64,000 bases of DNA from Brucella cytisi (GCA_012103075.1 JAAVLQ010000002.1:1786001-1850000); one strand, 5' to 3'. Positions 48,187-58,532 are shown, numbered from the stretch's first letter. Translations and numbers: made by a program. The notes: generated by a model not told the origin, from the letters alone.

Positions 48187-49061
48187 GTGACCAATAGCAA
48201 GCATCACATTCTGGTTTTGGCGCTACCGGAAGGCAGGGAGGATCTGTCGTCGAAGCCTTGTTGAAGGCGGGATGGCCCGTTCGCGCGCTCGTTCAGGATT
48301 CCAGCAAAGCTGCATCTCAGCAACTACGGAATGCAGGGGTCGATCTTGTACAGGAGCACTTGAAGAGACCGATGTTATCCGCTCGGCGATTAAAGACGCC
48401 TATGGCGTCTTTAGCGTACTGCCGGGAAACCCGCCGCCGAGGACGAAATTCGTTATGGCATTTCGATTGCGAATATCGCTGCCGAAACCGGCATTAGTCA
48501 TTTTGTTTATTCGTCGGGCGCCAGCGTGGGGAATGAACTGACAGGCGTTGCGCGTTTCGACGCCAAACATCGCATTGAAGCCCAAATTCGACAGCTCGAC
48601 ATGACTACGACCATCATCCGGCCAATGATTTTCATGGAAATGCTCGTGCGACCCGGCTTCGGTCTGGACAAAGGCCGCCCGGTTTCCCTCATCAGGCCGG
48701 ACCACTCTATTCAGCTTACCGCCGTGGAAGACATCGGCAAGATCGTTGCTGCCGTACTTGCCGACAAACCCCGTTTTGGTGCCAGAACACTTAAGATCGC
48801 GAGCGACCGCCTGACCGGGCGCGAGCTTGAGGTCGCCCTTAGCGAAGCAGCCGGTCGCCCGATAACCTATGAACGGTTTTCCCGGATATTCTCGACGCAA
48901 ACGCGGATCTCGCCCATATGGCAAAGAGCACGGAAGATGGACCGCTTGCCGAGCGGGTCGATCTGGAGGACATGCGTGAGATTAATCCCGAGTTGTTGAC
49001 TTTCGCGTCCCGGCTTGCTGGCAATGGGCGCAGGTCACTTGATGCAGCCTTACAGGTCTGA
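48187..49061 (+). pseudogene. NmrA-family NAD(P)-binding oxidoreductase (frameshifted)
   Basis: GTG start at 48187 (VTNSKHHILV); one T lost in a T4 run shifts the nucleotide motif that should read FGATGRQGGSVVEALL. Joined frames continue GWPVRALVQDSSKAASQQLR, EETDVIRSAIKDAYGVFSVL, FVYSSGASVGNELTGVARFD, IRPMIFMEMLVRPGF and TAVEDIGKIVAAVLADKPRF. ~290 residues, the usual NmrA/HSCARG-like size. Shifts near 48218, 48355, 48440 and 48885. Likely a quinone-reductase-type or redox-sensing protein controlled by the divergent HxlR. Confidence 0.8.
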
Positions 49062-49373
49062 GTGCCGTGACATCACGCACGCTTCAGGACGAACAAGCGA
49101 GCCGCGAAGGGGAAAGGCTTGCCATGCTGCTTCCAACACCTTAGTTGACATTCGCCCATGATTTGGTGTTGCCAGCCGTCGGCATGGCAATGACGTCTCT
49201 TTGCCACCAAAGACAAATGGGCGTCGTGGAAGCTCCAACTGCAAAAATTGCTCAAATTATGATCAAGGTCATCGGTAACCCGGGAGTTTTCTCTAGTAAA
49301 TATTCGATAATTTTCGCTGCGGAAACAATTACTTGGTGCCCTGAGTGACCAAGGGACAGAGCAACAACTGGTA
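49062..49373. other. Intergenic stretch
   Basis: A plus-strand open frame (starting MTFAHDLVLPAVGMAMTSLC) is present, but it has no ribosome site and no family resemblance. Nothing else seen. Confidence 0.35.
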
Positions 49374-50279
49374 TCATCTAACTTTTCGGCCCGAACACGT
49401 ACTGTTGAGCTCCCGGCATACTCTAGTTAAAAATAACTGCAATGCCGGTGCCGGATCATCCGCATGGTAGATCATGTAAATATCCGAAACTGGTGGATCC
49501 GGACGAATAGGCAGGAAAACTAAAGGACCCGAGGTCAGATGGGCAATTCCGGCAGGAACGATACTGACACCAAAACCAGCTGCAATCAGACTCGGAATAG
49601 ACTGTGCGTCGATTACTTGTTGCGAAATACGCGGTCTGTATCCGGATGCCACGACATAGGACATGACATAGGCCGCAAAGTCCGAGCTCTCGGGCTGTAG
49701 TATTACGAACGGGTCATCTTTCAAATCCGTCATTGATATGCTGGTTCTTCCAGCTAGTTTGTGGTCGCTGCGCACCAGCGCCACCAATTCCTCCTGCCAT
49801 GCATGCTCATAGGCAAGTTCGCTTCCATGAGGTATAGATCGATTGAAGCTGACGTCCGTGCGCCGCCGGCGAACTTCATCAATCTGGGTCTGGGGCGACT
49901 GTTCATGTATGCGCAAGGTGATCTGCGGATAAGCTTGTGCAAAGTTGGAGAGCAACTCCGACAGGCCACCGCGCAGGATTGAGCCTGTCGTCCCAATTTC
50001 GATCAAGCCTTCCTGTCCGTGATGTATTTCGCGCATTTCCTGCAGGCTGCGCTCATACTGCACAAGCATATTGGTTGCATATTGCCGAAAAAGCTTACCG
50101 GCGCGGGTCAATGCCACTTTTCGGCTCGTGCGGTTGATGAGCTCCACACCCAACTCACGTTCAAGCGTTTGGATTTGGGTACTGAGTGGCGGCTGGGACA
50201 TATTGAGACGTTGCGCCGCCCGAGTGAAACTCAATTCCTCCGCAAGAACGACGAAACACTGGAGCTGACGCATTCTCAT
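49374..50279 (-). CDS. LysR-family transcriptional regulator
   Basis: An intact 301-residue LTTR. HTH: MRQLQCFVVLAEELSFTRAA, RLNMSQPPLSTQIQTLEREL, then ELINRTSRKVALTRAG. The effector domain starts GLIEIGTTGSILRGGLSELL and contains GFGVSIVPAGIAHL. It belongs to the BenM/CatM-like cluster by the HTH spacing and the GTTGS start. Divergent from the symporter at 50453 (173-bp gap), which it probably controls. Confidence 0.92.
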   Translation of the reverse strand: MRMRQLQCFVVLAEELSFTRAAQRLNMSQPPLSTQIQTLERELGVELINRTSRKVALTRAGKLFRQYATNMLVQYERSLQEMREIHHGQEGLIEIGTTGSILRGGLSELLSNFAQAYPQITLRIHEQSPQTQIDEVRRRRTDVSFNRSIPHGSELAYEHAWQEELVALVRSDHKLAGRTSISMTDLKDDPFVILQPESSDFAAYVMSYVVASGYRPRISQQVIDAQSIPSLIAAGFGVSIVPAGIAHLTSGPLVFLPIRPDPPVSDIYMIYHADDPAPALQLFLTRVCRELNSTCSGRKVR

Positions 50280-50452
50280 AGCGTGACCCTATAGATTTCT
50301 CATAAATTGATATTAGACACGGATAATTTATTCGGCAACTATTGCCATGTCAGGGGACTGACGATGAATGCTGCGAATGGAGGAAACGGTGGAGGCCGTT
50401 GTTCGAGGGCTTTCGCGAAAATTACTCCCCTTTTTGATTGGGAGGAATCTAA

Positions 50453-51794
50453 ATGCCGAGTTGGTCAAAGTCCTTGTTTGGACAGGTGTGCATCGCGCTT
50501 GTTCTTGGTGTCGCCGCTGGCTTCTTCATACCTGACCTCGCGATGCAAATGAAACCGCTTGGCGATGGTTTTATCAAGCTGATCAAGATGTTGGTCCCAG
50601 CGATTGTCTTTTGCGTGGTTGTACACGGAATTGCGGGTGCTGGCAGCCTCACCAAGGTTGGGCGCGTCGGCGTCCGGGCTCTCATCTATTTCGAGGTCGT
50701 CACCACGATCGCGCTCGCGCTTGGCATCGTTGTTGCTTATGTCTTTGGTCCGGGCCATGGCATGAACATCGATGTAAGCAAGCTCGATGCGTCTGCCCTT
50801 TCCACCTACGTTGAAAAGGCTCATGAAGTCTCTAGCGGCGGCACGGTAGAGTTCCTGATGAAGCTCATACCCACTACGATCGTGAGTGGTTTCGTCGAGG
50901 GTGATATCCTGCAGGTACTCCCGGTGGCTATCCTCTTCGGTTGCGCACTTGCACAAGTTGGCGAGCGCGCCAGACCGCTTCTCCACATCATCGAGATGGC
51001 TGGCGACGTCGTCTTCAAAATCATGGCATTTATCGTTCGCCCGGCACCGCTTGGCGTATTCGGCGCCATAGCCTACACGGTCGGCAGGTACGGTATCGGA
51101 TCATTGGCGCAACTCGGCTACCTCGTGGTTCTGTTCTACCTGACAATTGCGCTTTTCGTCGCCATCGTACTCGGCTCCATATTGAGGGCCGCCGGTTTCA
51201 GCATCGTGAAGCTGCTGCGCTATTTGCGCACCGAAGTCAGTATTGTTGCGGGTACAGCCTCGAGCGACGCGGTCTTGCCCCAGACCATGCGCAAGCTTGA
51301 ACATCTCGGTATTAAAGATTCCACTGTGGGCCTTGTCATCCCAACCGGCTATTCGTTCAACCTTGATGCATTCTCGATATATTTGACACTTGCTGCTGTA
51401 TTCATCGCCCAAGCCACGAATACGCCACTCGCGTTAGGTGATCTTCTGGCGATTCTTGGTGTCGCTTTGGTAACGTCTAAAGGTGCTCATGGGGTGCGGG
51501 TTCGGCGATTGTCATCCTCGCTGCGACGCTGGCGGCCATCCCCAGCATTCCTGCCATCGGGCTGGTCCTTGTGCTCTCAGTGGATTGGTTCATGGGCATT
51601 GCGCGTGCACTCGGCAACTATATCGGCAATTGCGTGGCAACCGTGGTCATCGCATCCGGGTAGGTGATATCGATAAGGATCGCGCCCGCAGGATACTGGA
51701 CGGAGAAAGCGTGTCAGCACCGGATTTACCGGTTGTTGAGACAATCGCGCAGAACATCGGCAAGCCGGATCCGCTATCCCGACCGCAGATGTGA
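50453..51794 (+). pseudogene. Dicarboxylate/amino-acid:cation symporter, DAACS family (one frameshift)
   Basis: MPSWSKSLFGQVCIALVLGV opens a GltP/DctA-like carrier preceded by GGGAGG. Signatures: FIKLIKMLVPAIVFCVVVHG, then the HP1 serine-rich turn TVSGTASSDAV-like VAGTASSDAVLPQTMRKLEH, PTGYSFNLDAFSIYLTLAAVF (TM7 NMDGT-like region) and the HP2 segment TSKGAHG. A G4 run near 51488 (five would keep frame) shifts the end; the true frame gives GAGSAIVILAATLAAIPSIP and DWFMGIARALGNYIGN. ~446 residues. Uptake of C4-dicarboxylates or acidic amino acids with sodium or protons. Confidence 0.88.
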
Positions 51795-52109
51795 AGCGAA
51801 GGAAAACCTGCGTCAGATGGTTTCCATACATCGGTCCAAACGGCTGGAACAGAAGCCAACGGATAATACAGCTTTGTACGAATAGTAGCTGATCTCGATA
51901 CAGGGAAAGCGATAAAACAGACTTGCAAAACTCTGCGAACAAGGTATCTCCTCCCCAATCCGAGGGTGTGTACGACGACCGGAACTCATCAGCTAGACCA
52001 AAAGCAACAGGTGCTGAAACGGGCAAGAGACCTGCGACCCTTCTGGCTTCAGCACGCAACAATGTCTTGGTTTCAGCTGTGTGACATGGGGCAGCCCGGC
52101 TTTCCAACA
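51795..52109. other. Intergenic stretch between convergent genes
   Basis: Lies between the symporter stop and the mesD stop. No gene, clear hairpin or repeat seen. Confidence 0.35.
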
Positions 52110-53139
52110 CTAAGCCGAAAGCTCTCTTCTGACGATCTCCGCGCCTGCACTCAGGGCCTGCAGCTTCCCGACCGCTACTTGACGAGACAGAGGTGCCATG
52201 CCGCAGTTTGTGCAAGGATAGAGCTTGTCGGCATCCACGAATTGCAATGCTTTCCGCAAAGTGTTGGCGACGTTCTCCGGGGTTTCCACGGCGTTGGTTG
52301 CCACGTCAATGGCCCCTACCATCACCTTTTTACCTCGAATGAGTTCAATCAAATCGATGGGAACATGCGAATTGTGGCATTCGAGAGAGATCAGATCGAC
52401 ACTGGATTTCTGCAGTTTTGGGAAGGTTTCTTCATACTGCCTCCACTCCGATCCCAAGGTCTTTTTCCAATCGGTGTTGGCCTTGATACCGTAACCATAG
52501 CAAATATGGACGGCAGTTTCGCACTGAAGTCCTTCCATTGCCTTTTCCAGCGTGGCAACGCCCCAGTCATTTACCTCATTAAAAACACATTGAAGGCAGG
52601 CTCGTCGAACTGGATGATATCGACACCAGCAGCCTCCAACTCCTTGGCTTCTTCATTGAGAGCTTTGGCGAATTCCCGTGCCAGCTTTTCACGACTGTTA
52701 TAATGCGAATCATAGAGCGTATCGATCATAGTCATGGGACCCGGCAGCGCCCATTTGATGGGATGCTTGGTCTGCTGACGCAAAAACTTTGCATCTTCGA
52801 CAAAAACTGGCTTTGAGCGAGAAACAGCCCCAACGACTGTCGGCACACTCGCATCATAGCGATTACGAATTCTGACGGTTTCCCGTTTCTCAAAGTCAAC
52901 GCCGCTGAGGTGCTCAATAAACGTCGTGACGAAATGTTGGCGCGTCTGCTCACCGTCGCTGACGATATCAATACCCGCACGTCGTTGATCATCCAAGGAC
53001 AAACGCAGAGCGTCTCGCTTGCCTTCAATCAACTCCTCATCCTGTAATTTCCGGGGTGACCAAAGTTTCTCAGGTTGTGCAAGCCGGGGAGGGCTTCGGT
53101 AAGCTTCCAGCCGTTGAGGTGGGCAATAGTCTTTTCATG
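52110..53139 (-). pseudogene. mesD: Core-MetE folate-independent methionine synthase MesD (two frameshifts)
   Basis: Start MKRLLPTSTAGSLPKP at 53139. Repaired frames give ~343 residues equivalent to the C-terminal catalytic barrel of MetE: DDQRRAGIDIVSDGEQTRQH, LPGPMTMIDTLYDSHY, GVDIIQFDEPAFNVF, then VHICYGYG (zinc His/Cys), ISLECHNSHVP and YPCTNCGMAPLSR (zinc Cys). Breaks: an extra C near 53080 and T5 instead of T6 near 52590. There is no N-terminal folate-binding half, as in MesD. It lies 26 bp after the DUF1852 gene, the defining partner (MesX) of this system. It makes methionine from homocysteine without B12. Confidence 0.85.
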
Positions 53140-53165
53140 ATGGGCGACCTTTTATCGTTAGTTCG

Positions 53166-54215
53166 TCAATGAGCGTAATTGGCAGACCATTGTTCAAGAA
53201 TCTCTTTGTATGGTTTGATGAAGTGCTCATCCGCGAACTTTCCCTGCTCAACAGCCAGCCTGCTACGCTCTTCTCGGTCGTAGACAATTCGGGTCAGCGA
53301 ATAGTCCTGCTGCTTCAAGTTCGGTTGATAGCATGCACCTGCTGGAGAATTGGAGTTATAGATCTCTGGTCGGTAAATCTTTTGGAAGGTCTCCATCGTA
53401 CTGATAGTGCTGATAAGCTCGAGATTTGTGTAATCACCCGGCAAATCTCCGATAAAATAGAAAGCCAAAGGTGCAACGCTATTTCGAGGCATGAAAAATC
53501 GAACCTGCAATCCCATTTTTCTGAAGTATTCATCGGTCGGCGAGAACTCGTTCTGCCGGTATTCGACACCAAGTATAGGATGTTGGTTGTCTGTCCGATG
53601 ATAGATTTTGCTACTTGATGCACTCAGGCATATGACGGGTGGTTTATTGAAATTTTCTTTGTAAGCAGCTGAATTGAGGAAACATTTGAACAGATTTCCA
53701 TGAAGATCGCCGAAATTGTCCGGCGTTGCGAATTCGGATCGGTTCTTATTGTACTCTGGCAGCAATACGCTGAAGTCATAATCCCGCACGTAAGAAGAGA
53801 AGTTGTTTCCGACAATACCCTCAATACGCTCGTTGGTGTTTCGATCCACGATATTCGTCTTCAGTATCTCAATCAGTGGGAAGGCATCGTTTTTGCCTTC
53901 AAGACCGATTTTCATTTCAACCGAAATGATTTCGAGTTTAACGGAATAGCGATCGCCTTCCGGGTTATCCCAATGCGCCAGCGCGTTGAAACGATTGTCA
54001 ATCATTCTCAAGGCGTTACGGAGGTTGTCCCGGCGGTTCTCTCCTCTGGCCAAATTAGCAAAATTCGTCGTGATACGCGTATTGTCCAAAGGGTGATAGT
54101 TCTCATCAAAACGATGGCTCATGACGCGGAACGTAAAGTCGTGATGCGTCGTGATATGCGACCGATCTACGACCGGCTCGCCCTTGGCGGCGACTGGAAT
54201 TGCGGTTTGAGACAT
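53166..54215 (-). CDS. mesX: DUF1852 protein MesX, partner of MesD
   Basis: An intact 349-residue protein: FTFRVMSHRFDENYHPLDNT, RITTNFANLARGENRRDNLR, MIDNRFNALAHWDNPEGDRY, then FYFIGDLPGDYTNLELISTI and PAGACYQPNLKQQDYSLTRI. DUF1852 proteins are found beside core-MetE enzymes and are required for their activity in known cases, possibly by supplying the methyl donor in an oxygen-dependent step. First gene of the mesXD pair. A small hairpin (CCCAA...TTGGG) lies at its ribosome site, downstream of a cobalamin riboswitch. Confidence 0.92.
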   Translation of the reverse strand: MSQTAIPVAAKGEPVVDRSHITTHHDFTFRVMSHRFDENYHPLDNTRITTNFANLARGENRRDNLRNALRMIDNRFNALAHWDNPEGDRYSVKLEIISVEMKIGLEGKNDAFPLIEILKTNIVDRNTNERIEGIVGNNFSSYVRDYDFSVLLPEYNKNRSEFATPDNFGDLHGNLFKCFLNSAAYKENFNKPPVICLSASSSKIYHRTDNQHPILGVEYRQNEFSPTDEYFRKMGLQVRFFMPRNSVAPLAFYFIGDLPGDYTNLELISTISTMETFQKIYRPEIYNSNSPAGACYQPNLKQQDYSLTRIVYDREERSRLAVEQGKFADEHFIKPYKEILEQWSANYAH

Positions 54216-54264
54216 AACCTATCCCAATAAGTTGGGGGCATGGGTCAGCGGACACATAGCAACA

Positions 54265-54520
54265 CAGACCGTTACACGGTCTTTGCTACGGCACACCGGG
54301 ACACCCCGCCCGTGGACGTTACTTTGCCAAGGCAGGTCTCCCGGCTAGCGGGTCATTGCTATCGTCCGTCTTCCCCCGGGGAGAACCCCAGTGACATTCT
54401 GGACGTCAGCTTGCCGCTTACAGTTGCGGGGGCAGCGCCGACTTTCCCGAATGAGACGGGGCACGGACTTCCCTCTTAGCTCCGGCGTATCGAATACGAC
54501 AGCCGGAGAACCTAGACATT
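54265..54520 (-). promoter_or_regulatory. Cobalamin (B12) riboswitch upstream of mesXD
   Basis: Read on the minus strand: the B12 box AGCCGGGAGACCTGCC at 54331-54346, the conserved core CCCGCAACTGTAAGCGG at 54414-54430, GGGAAGACGG before the box, and GAGGGAAGTCCGTGC at the 5' side. These are the invariant parts of adenosyl/methyl-cobalamin riboswitches in correct order. Downstream, AGACCGT...ACGGTCT within TAGCAA...TTGCTA (54255-54290) is the likely expression platform; no T-run follows, so control is probably at translation. B12 binding should turn off the B12-independent methionine synthase. Confidence 0.93.
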
Positions 54521-54843
54521 GCAACCTTCCTGCATCGGCCACACAATGTCAATAGCACATAAAGAAATGTTTATATCTTTAAGTCCAAGGCCACGAGCAG
54601 GTTCTGGTAATCCCTGCTCGATAGCCATGACTGGTATGGGGCCGATAACAGTCTTGGCGATGGGTCACGTTCTATGGCGGCTATTTTATTCATGGTCGGC
54701 AAAATCGGACAGTCTGGTCCCGACCTCATTGTGGCCGTTTGTCGTTTTGAATGACTTTCCATGACTCAGACGTTAAGATGGCCGGAATTGACAGCAAAGC
54801 CAAAACTTTACACGGCCCTTAATCACCTATGGAAAGAGAATTT
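54521..54843. other. Intergenic stretch with a possible minus-strand fragment
   Basis: On the minus strand AKTVIGPIPVMAIEQGLPEP and ARGLGLKDINISLCAIDIVW read like protein, but there is no start or family. Nothing else supported. Confidence 0.35.
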
Positions 54844-55359
54844 ATGCAGAAGATGGCAGTTATCTTCAGTGCCATTATCTTGACGTTTTCGATCCCCGCA
54901 AAGGCTGATCGACTTGTTTGTTCTGAATCAAAACATCTGCGCTACATGAAAATGGTGGGCAAGGTTGGCGAGATGGGGATCGACCTTGACCCTGTGGGGC
55001 AGGATCGTGAGGTTTTCGAGAGGTTGATAGCCGCATATGAAACTCTCAACCCGAAAGGACCGAAGACCTCGCTTTTCGTCGCGCATGTTCCTACCGGTCA
55101 GATTTATAGTCAGATATGTGCGGCAGAGCGCTGCACGATGGAAGAAATGTCAACTCCCGAGCAAGCCTGTTTGATTGATCACATGAACCAATGTAGCTAT
55201 GTCGCACTTCGCTTCCGGGGCGAAGAGTTCTGCCTGCTCCGTTCGCCAAAAATTAAGTATTTGATCCCTGCATTTGATGGGTCGTTTCGCACTCGCGCAA
55301 TCGCCGAACTCTGTTTGTTATTCGGCTATTTGTCTCGAAATTCCTCAATGTTGCATTAG
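54844..55359 (+). CDS. Secreted small hypothetical protein
   Basis: The ATG at 54844 is preferred over 54829 because GGAAAGAG lies between them. Signal peptide MQKMAVIFSAIILTFSIPAKA, then a soluble domain with RLVCSESKHLRYMKMVGKVG, REVFERLIAAYETLNPKGP and five cysteines (SQICAAERC, QACLIDHMNQC, EFC). Cysteine pairs suggest a periplasmic disulfide-bonded protein. The last ~40 residues are hydrophobic and atypical, so a shift near 55245 is possible. Family unknown. Confidence 0.62.
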   Translation: MQKMAVIFSAIILTFSIPAKADRLVCSESKHLRYMKMVGKVGEMGIDLDPVGQDREVFERLIAAYETLNPKGPKTSLFVAHVPTGQIYSQICAAERCTMEEMSTPEQACLIDHMNQCSYVALRFRGEEFCLLRSPKIKYLIPAFDGSFRTRAIAELCLLFGYLSRNSSMLH

Positions 55360-55782
55360 GAAGAACTGACTTTAAATTCTCACGGGAATTCCTGTCGCAA
55401 TGGTCGGGTGTCAAAGCCCGACTTACACGACAGATTTTGCAGGCCACTTCGCCCCTCTCTCCGCCCGCAAGCCGACCGACCGGTTCCCGCCCATCAGCGG
55501 TGGTTGAAGCATGAAAAGTGAAACTATCACTTTGGAAATCGTGTGACTTTTACACCAATGTCTGGAACGAAGGTGCAAGCGCTCGCACGGCTAGCGACCT
55601 CGTTGCTGTCGCTGCCGTTGCAAAAAACGAAGGTTTTTCGGATGAGTATACTGCGATTGGTGAGCCCGTTGGCATTCAGTGTAGCGGGCCCGGTATTCCA
55701 ATCGTGAAATAAAAGCACAGATCCCTTCCACCAAGCGCAATTTCCTCTAATGAAGTGGCTGGGGACTAGCGACCAATTATCA
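55360..55782. other. Intergenic stretch with possible repeat remnant
   Basis: 55508-55560 (GAAGCATGAAAAGTGAAACT, then TATCACTTTGGAAATCGTGT) resembles the left half of the dispersed repeat weakly. A short open frame (55518-55712) has no ribosome site. No gene is supported. Confidence 0.35.
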
Positions 55783-56650
55783 ACCCGGCGACAGTTTCAA
55801 GTCGAGGCGTGCGAGGCACTCAGGGTCCGCAACCGCCCGAATTGCGATGATTTTTCCGTCGTTAAAGAAAAAGCGTAGCACAAAATGCCGATGTTCATCA
55901 GGAGCTATGATGAGGCGGGGCACCCATCCACAACCGCCGGCAAGGCACTGTGCGCTCGGCCCTTGAAAGCCTCTGCTACGGCCCTTGCGCCGCGGATCTC
56001 AGGAAGCGAACCCCGGCGGGTAGCTTCGCAATCGGCCCGGAAAAAACGGCGTCCGGATCCAGCACGGATACCAGCGCCTCGAAGTTGCCGCCTCGCGCCG
56101 CGGCAAGAAAGGCTTCGACGAGCTTCCACCGCATGGCGCGGTCGGCGCTATCCGCCTTCGGCAAACCTTGCACGCGGCGGCGGGCGCGGCTTGCGAGTTG
56201 GCGCGTAGCCTCTGTGGACCGGCCGACAATGGAGGCGATCTCATTGTACGGTACCGCAAATACGTCGCGCAGCACGACGAATGCCAGACGTTCAGCGGGA
56301 GCAAGTTTTTCGAGCACCACAAACAAGGCCGGCCGACCGAATCCGCTGCGGTTAACCGGTCCTCCAGACCTTTGCCAGCTTCGTGAATAGTCTTGGATCC
56401 GATTTTGTCGAAAGACTCTTCACGCCTCGCCTTGCGTGATCGCAGCATATCTAGACAGATTCGGGCTGTGGTGGTTGTCAACCAACCGCCCGGATTGGTG
56501 ATATCCTCGACCTTCGTTCGGGAGAGGCGCAGCCGGGTTTCTTGCACCGCATCCTCTGCTTCGTTCAGTGAACCGAGCATGCGGCACGCCACTGCCCGCA
56601 GGTGTGGGCGATTGGCCTCGAATTGCTCAAGCGAGATTTTTTGCTTCCAT
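55783..56650 (-). pseudogene. ECF41-type RNA polymerase sigma factor with SnoaL-like C-terminal domain (frameshifted)
   Basis: Start near 56650 (MEAK, A6 run where seven would keep frame), then ISLEQFEANRPHLRAVACRM, LGSLNEAEDAVQETRLRLSR and WLTTTTARICLDMLRSRKAR (sigma-2). After another shift: LEKLAPAERLAFVVLRDVFA, VPYNEIASIVGRSTEATRQL (sigma-4). The C-terminal part AMRWKLVEAFLAAARGGNFE, ALVSVLDPDAVF, then HFVLRFFFNDGKIIAIRAVA is the SnoaL-like extension of ECF41/SigJ factors, which controls activity in place of an anti-sigma factor. ~285 residues. Divergent from a VOC gene, its probable target. Confidence 0.82.
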
Positions 56651-56785
56651 CGGTCACGTTTCCTTCAAACACTTCGTCATGGGTATGACGAACGAAAACT
56701 GGCGGATGTGACAAAGAACGGTTCCGGCGGTGACGTCGTCTTACTCAAACAATCGGTGCTCGCATCGGAACAAAGAGGTATCGGA

Positions 56786-57179
56786 ATGTTTAGCAAGGTT
56801 ATGTTCGCGACGTTGTTCGTATCGGATCAGGACAGGTCGCTTGACTTCTATACCAGAAACTTAGGCTTCGAGAAGACAGCCGACAATCCCGGTCCTGAGG
56901 GTCGCTTCCTGTTGATAAGCTACAAAGGTCAGGGATGGCCAATCCTGCTTTGGCCGTGTTGGTGGCCGCGCGGCTTCCGACACTGACAAGACAGGGGCAA
57001 TATTTCTTCAAACTGACGATCTTCGGAGGGACTTTATCGAGCTCAGCGCGCGTGGCGTCAAGTTCGTCGAGCAGGAGCCCCGTGAATATGCTTATGGCGT
57101 GCTGGTGACAGCGCTGGACCCCGATGGCAACCGAATTGCTCTGCGGCAGCAGGGAAACCAACGGCCACTCGTGAAATAG
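56786..57179 (+). pseudogene. VOC (glyoxalase-like) family protein (frameshifted)
   Basis: MFSKVMFATLFVSDQDRSLD, FYTRNLGFEKTADNPGPEGR and FLLISYKGQGWPILLW form the first beta-alpha-beta module. After two shifts near 56955 and 57000 come FLQTDDLRRDFIELSARGVK, FVEQEPREYAYGVLVTALDP and DGNRIALRQQ. ~130 residues, the usual VOC/extradiol-dioxygenase-like size. GAAC..AGAGG precedes the start. Likely transcribed by the divergent ECF41 sigma factor; reaction unknown. Confidence 0.75.
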
Positions 57180-57302
57180 TGAGTACGAGTAAGGTGCGGT
57201 CTGCAAGGACGTCTGGCCGACCGCGTCTGCGACTTTGTGATAGTACTGGGCTCAGTTCCCGCTATTGATGGACATAAGGGCAAGCGAAAGGACGTTCTTT
57301 GT

Positions 57303-57398
57303 GGCTCTGATGGGATGGACGCCTCCTCTTCAATAGTGTTCAACATACCTATTCTGCCACATCAACGCCGTCGGAGGGGCGTCTATCCCATCAGAGCC
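57303..57398. repeat. Long inverted repeat, possible MITE or regulatory hairpin
   Basis: Left arm 57303-57326 (GGCTCTGATGGGAT, GACGCC, TCC) and right arm 57373-57398 are reverse complements over ~22 of 24 positions, separated by 46 bp. No target-site duplication is obvious and no T-run follows. Confidence 0.6.
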
Positions 57399-57501
57399 TA
57401 TCAGTTTCCTTCCAATTCAAAACCGGGAATGTAATTGTTCAGGTAATTATTGTTATGCAGAATCCGGGCGGGCAGAATGAAGCCCACGAGAAAGCGATCA
57501 A

Positions 57502-58527
57502 ATGAAGGTGCTGGCGAGAATATTCCGTTCACTTCTTGTCTTCCTGTCGATCCCCCGGGGTGTAGGCAGTGCACAGACAGACGCGATGAAACTCGGGCCG
57601 TTCGAGCGTACCGGGCCACGCATGCTAAGCGTTCCGATGGGTGAGGAAACCTTCGCCGAATATGATGCTTTGAACGGTTCCATCGGCCTCGCCCAACAAT
57701 GCTCGGAAATCACGAATAGCTTCTGGGTAGAAGTAGAGAAGCGAGGAGAATGCATCCGCTATTATTCTGGCGGTTGGTCTGAGGACAACTCAACCGCCAT
57801 CGTCTACTTCCCCGGAGATGCAATTCTCCGGAACTCGAAAGCAGTACGCTTCATAGGCAAATCCTATCTTGGCAAATCGCCCGCTTCCATTACGTCGGAC
57901 ATGTATGAATGGAGTGAAAAGGCCAGCGTTCCGGTTGTTTTTCTTGCAAGACCGGGTCTTTACGGTTCGTCTGGGGATCATAATCAGCGCCGTCACAAAC
58001 GCGAAGTCGACCTTATGAACGGCGCGCTGGATCAACTTAAACAACGATATGGTATCAAGCGGTTCATTCTGGCCGGGCAATCCGGCGGGGCCATATCGTT
58101 GCATCCTTGCTCACGCAAAGAAAAGATATCAAGGCCGTGGTTATTTCGTCCGGGCTTCTAGCGGTAAAGCGGGTCACAGAAATCTGGGATCGTCGCCGCT
58201 CTGTTCCCCGCCCGTTGCTGCACGATATTGATGCTTTCTATGATCCTGTCGACGAAATACAATTGATTTCCAACACCCCCGCCCCCATCATCTGGGTCCT
58301 GTCCGACCCGGAAGATCTTGTCATACCCTTTTCCACGCAGCTTTTTATGTGCGCAAACTGAAAGCGGCGGGTTTTAACCCCTACCACATTTATGTCAGGG
58401 CCGGAGACCGACAGCATCACGGACTTTATAAACAGGCAGAACTGACGTCGGCATTGATTGCCGGGGAAAGACGCCGCGACAAATCATGGCGGCGTTGCAG
58501 GCCATGGATCTGGAACAGATCGAATAG
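57502..58527 (+). pseudogene. Secreted alpha/beta hydrolase (frameshifted)
   Basis: N-terminal signal MKVLARIFRSLLVFLSIPRG, then RCIRYY-like GECIRYYSGGWSEDNSTAIV, YFPGDAIL and PVVFLARPGLYGSSGDHNQR. The nucleophile elbow is FILAGQSGGA (Ser near 195). Breaks near 58088 and 58352 lead to IKAVVISSGLLAVKRVTEIW, then WVLSDPEDLVIPF (acid) and GDRQHHGLYKQAEL (His). The C-terminus MAALQAMDLEQIE stops at 58525-58527, 5 bp from the convergent MurF-fusion stop. ~340 residues. Periplasmic serine hydrolase, substrate unknown; its position invites comparison with peptidoglycan- or peptide-related enzymes. Confidence 0.7.
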
Positions 58528-58532
58528 GCCTG

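Noticed and set aside
56707-56737. Firm ECF41 promoter call
   Set aside because: The TGTGACA to CGTC spacing is about 20 bp, longer than expected, so it was kept only as a remark.
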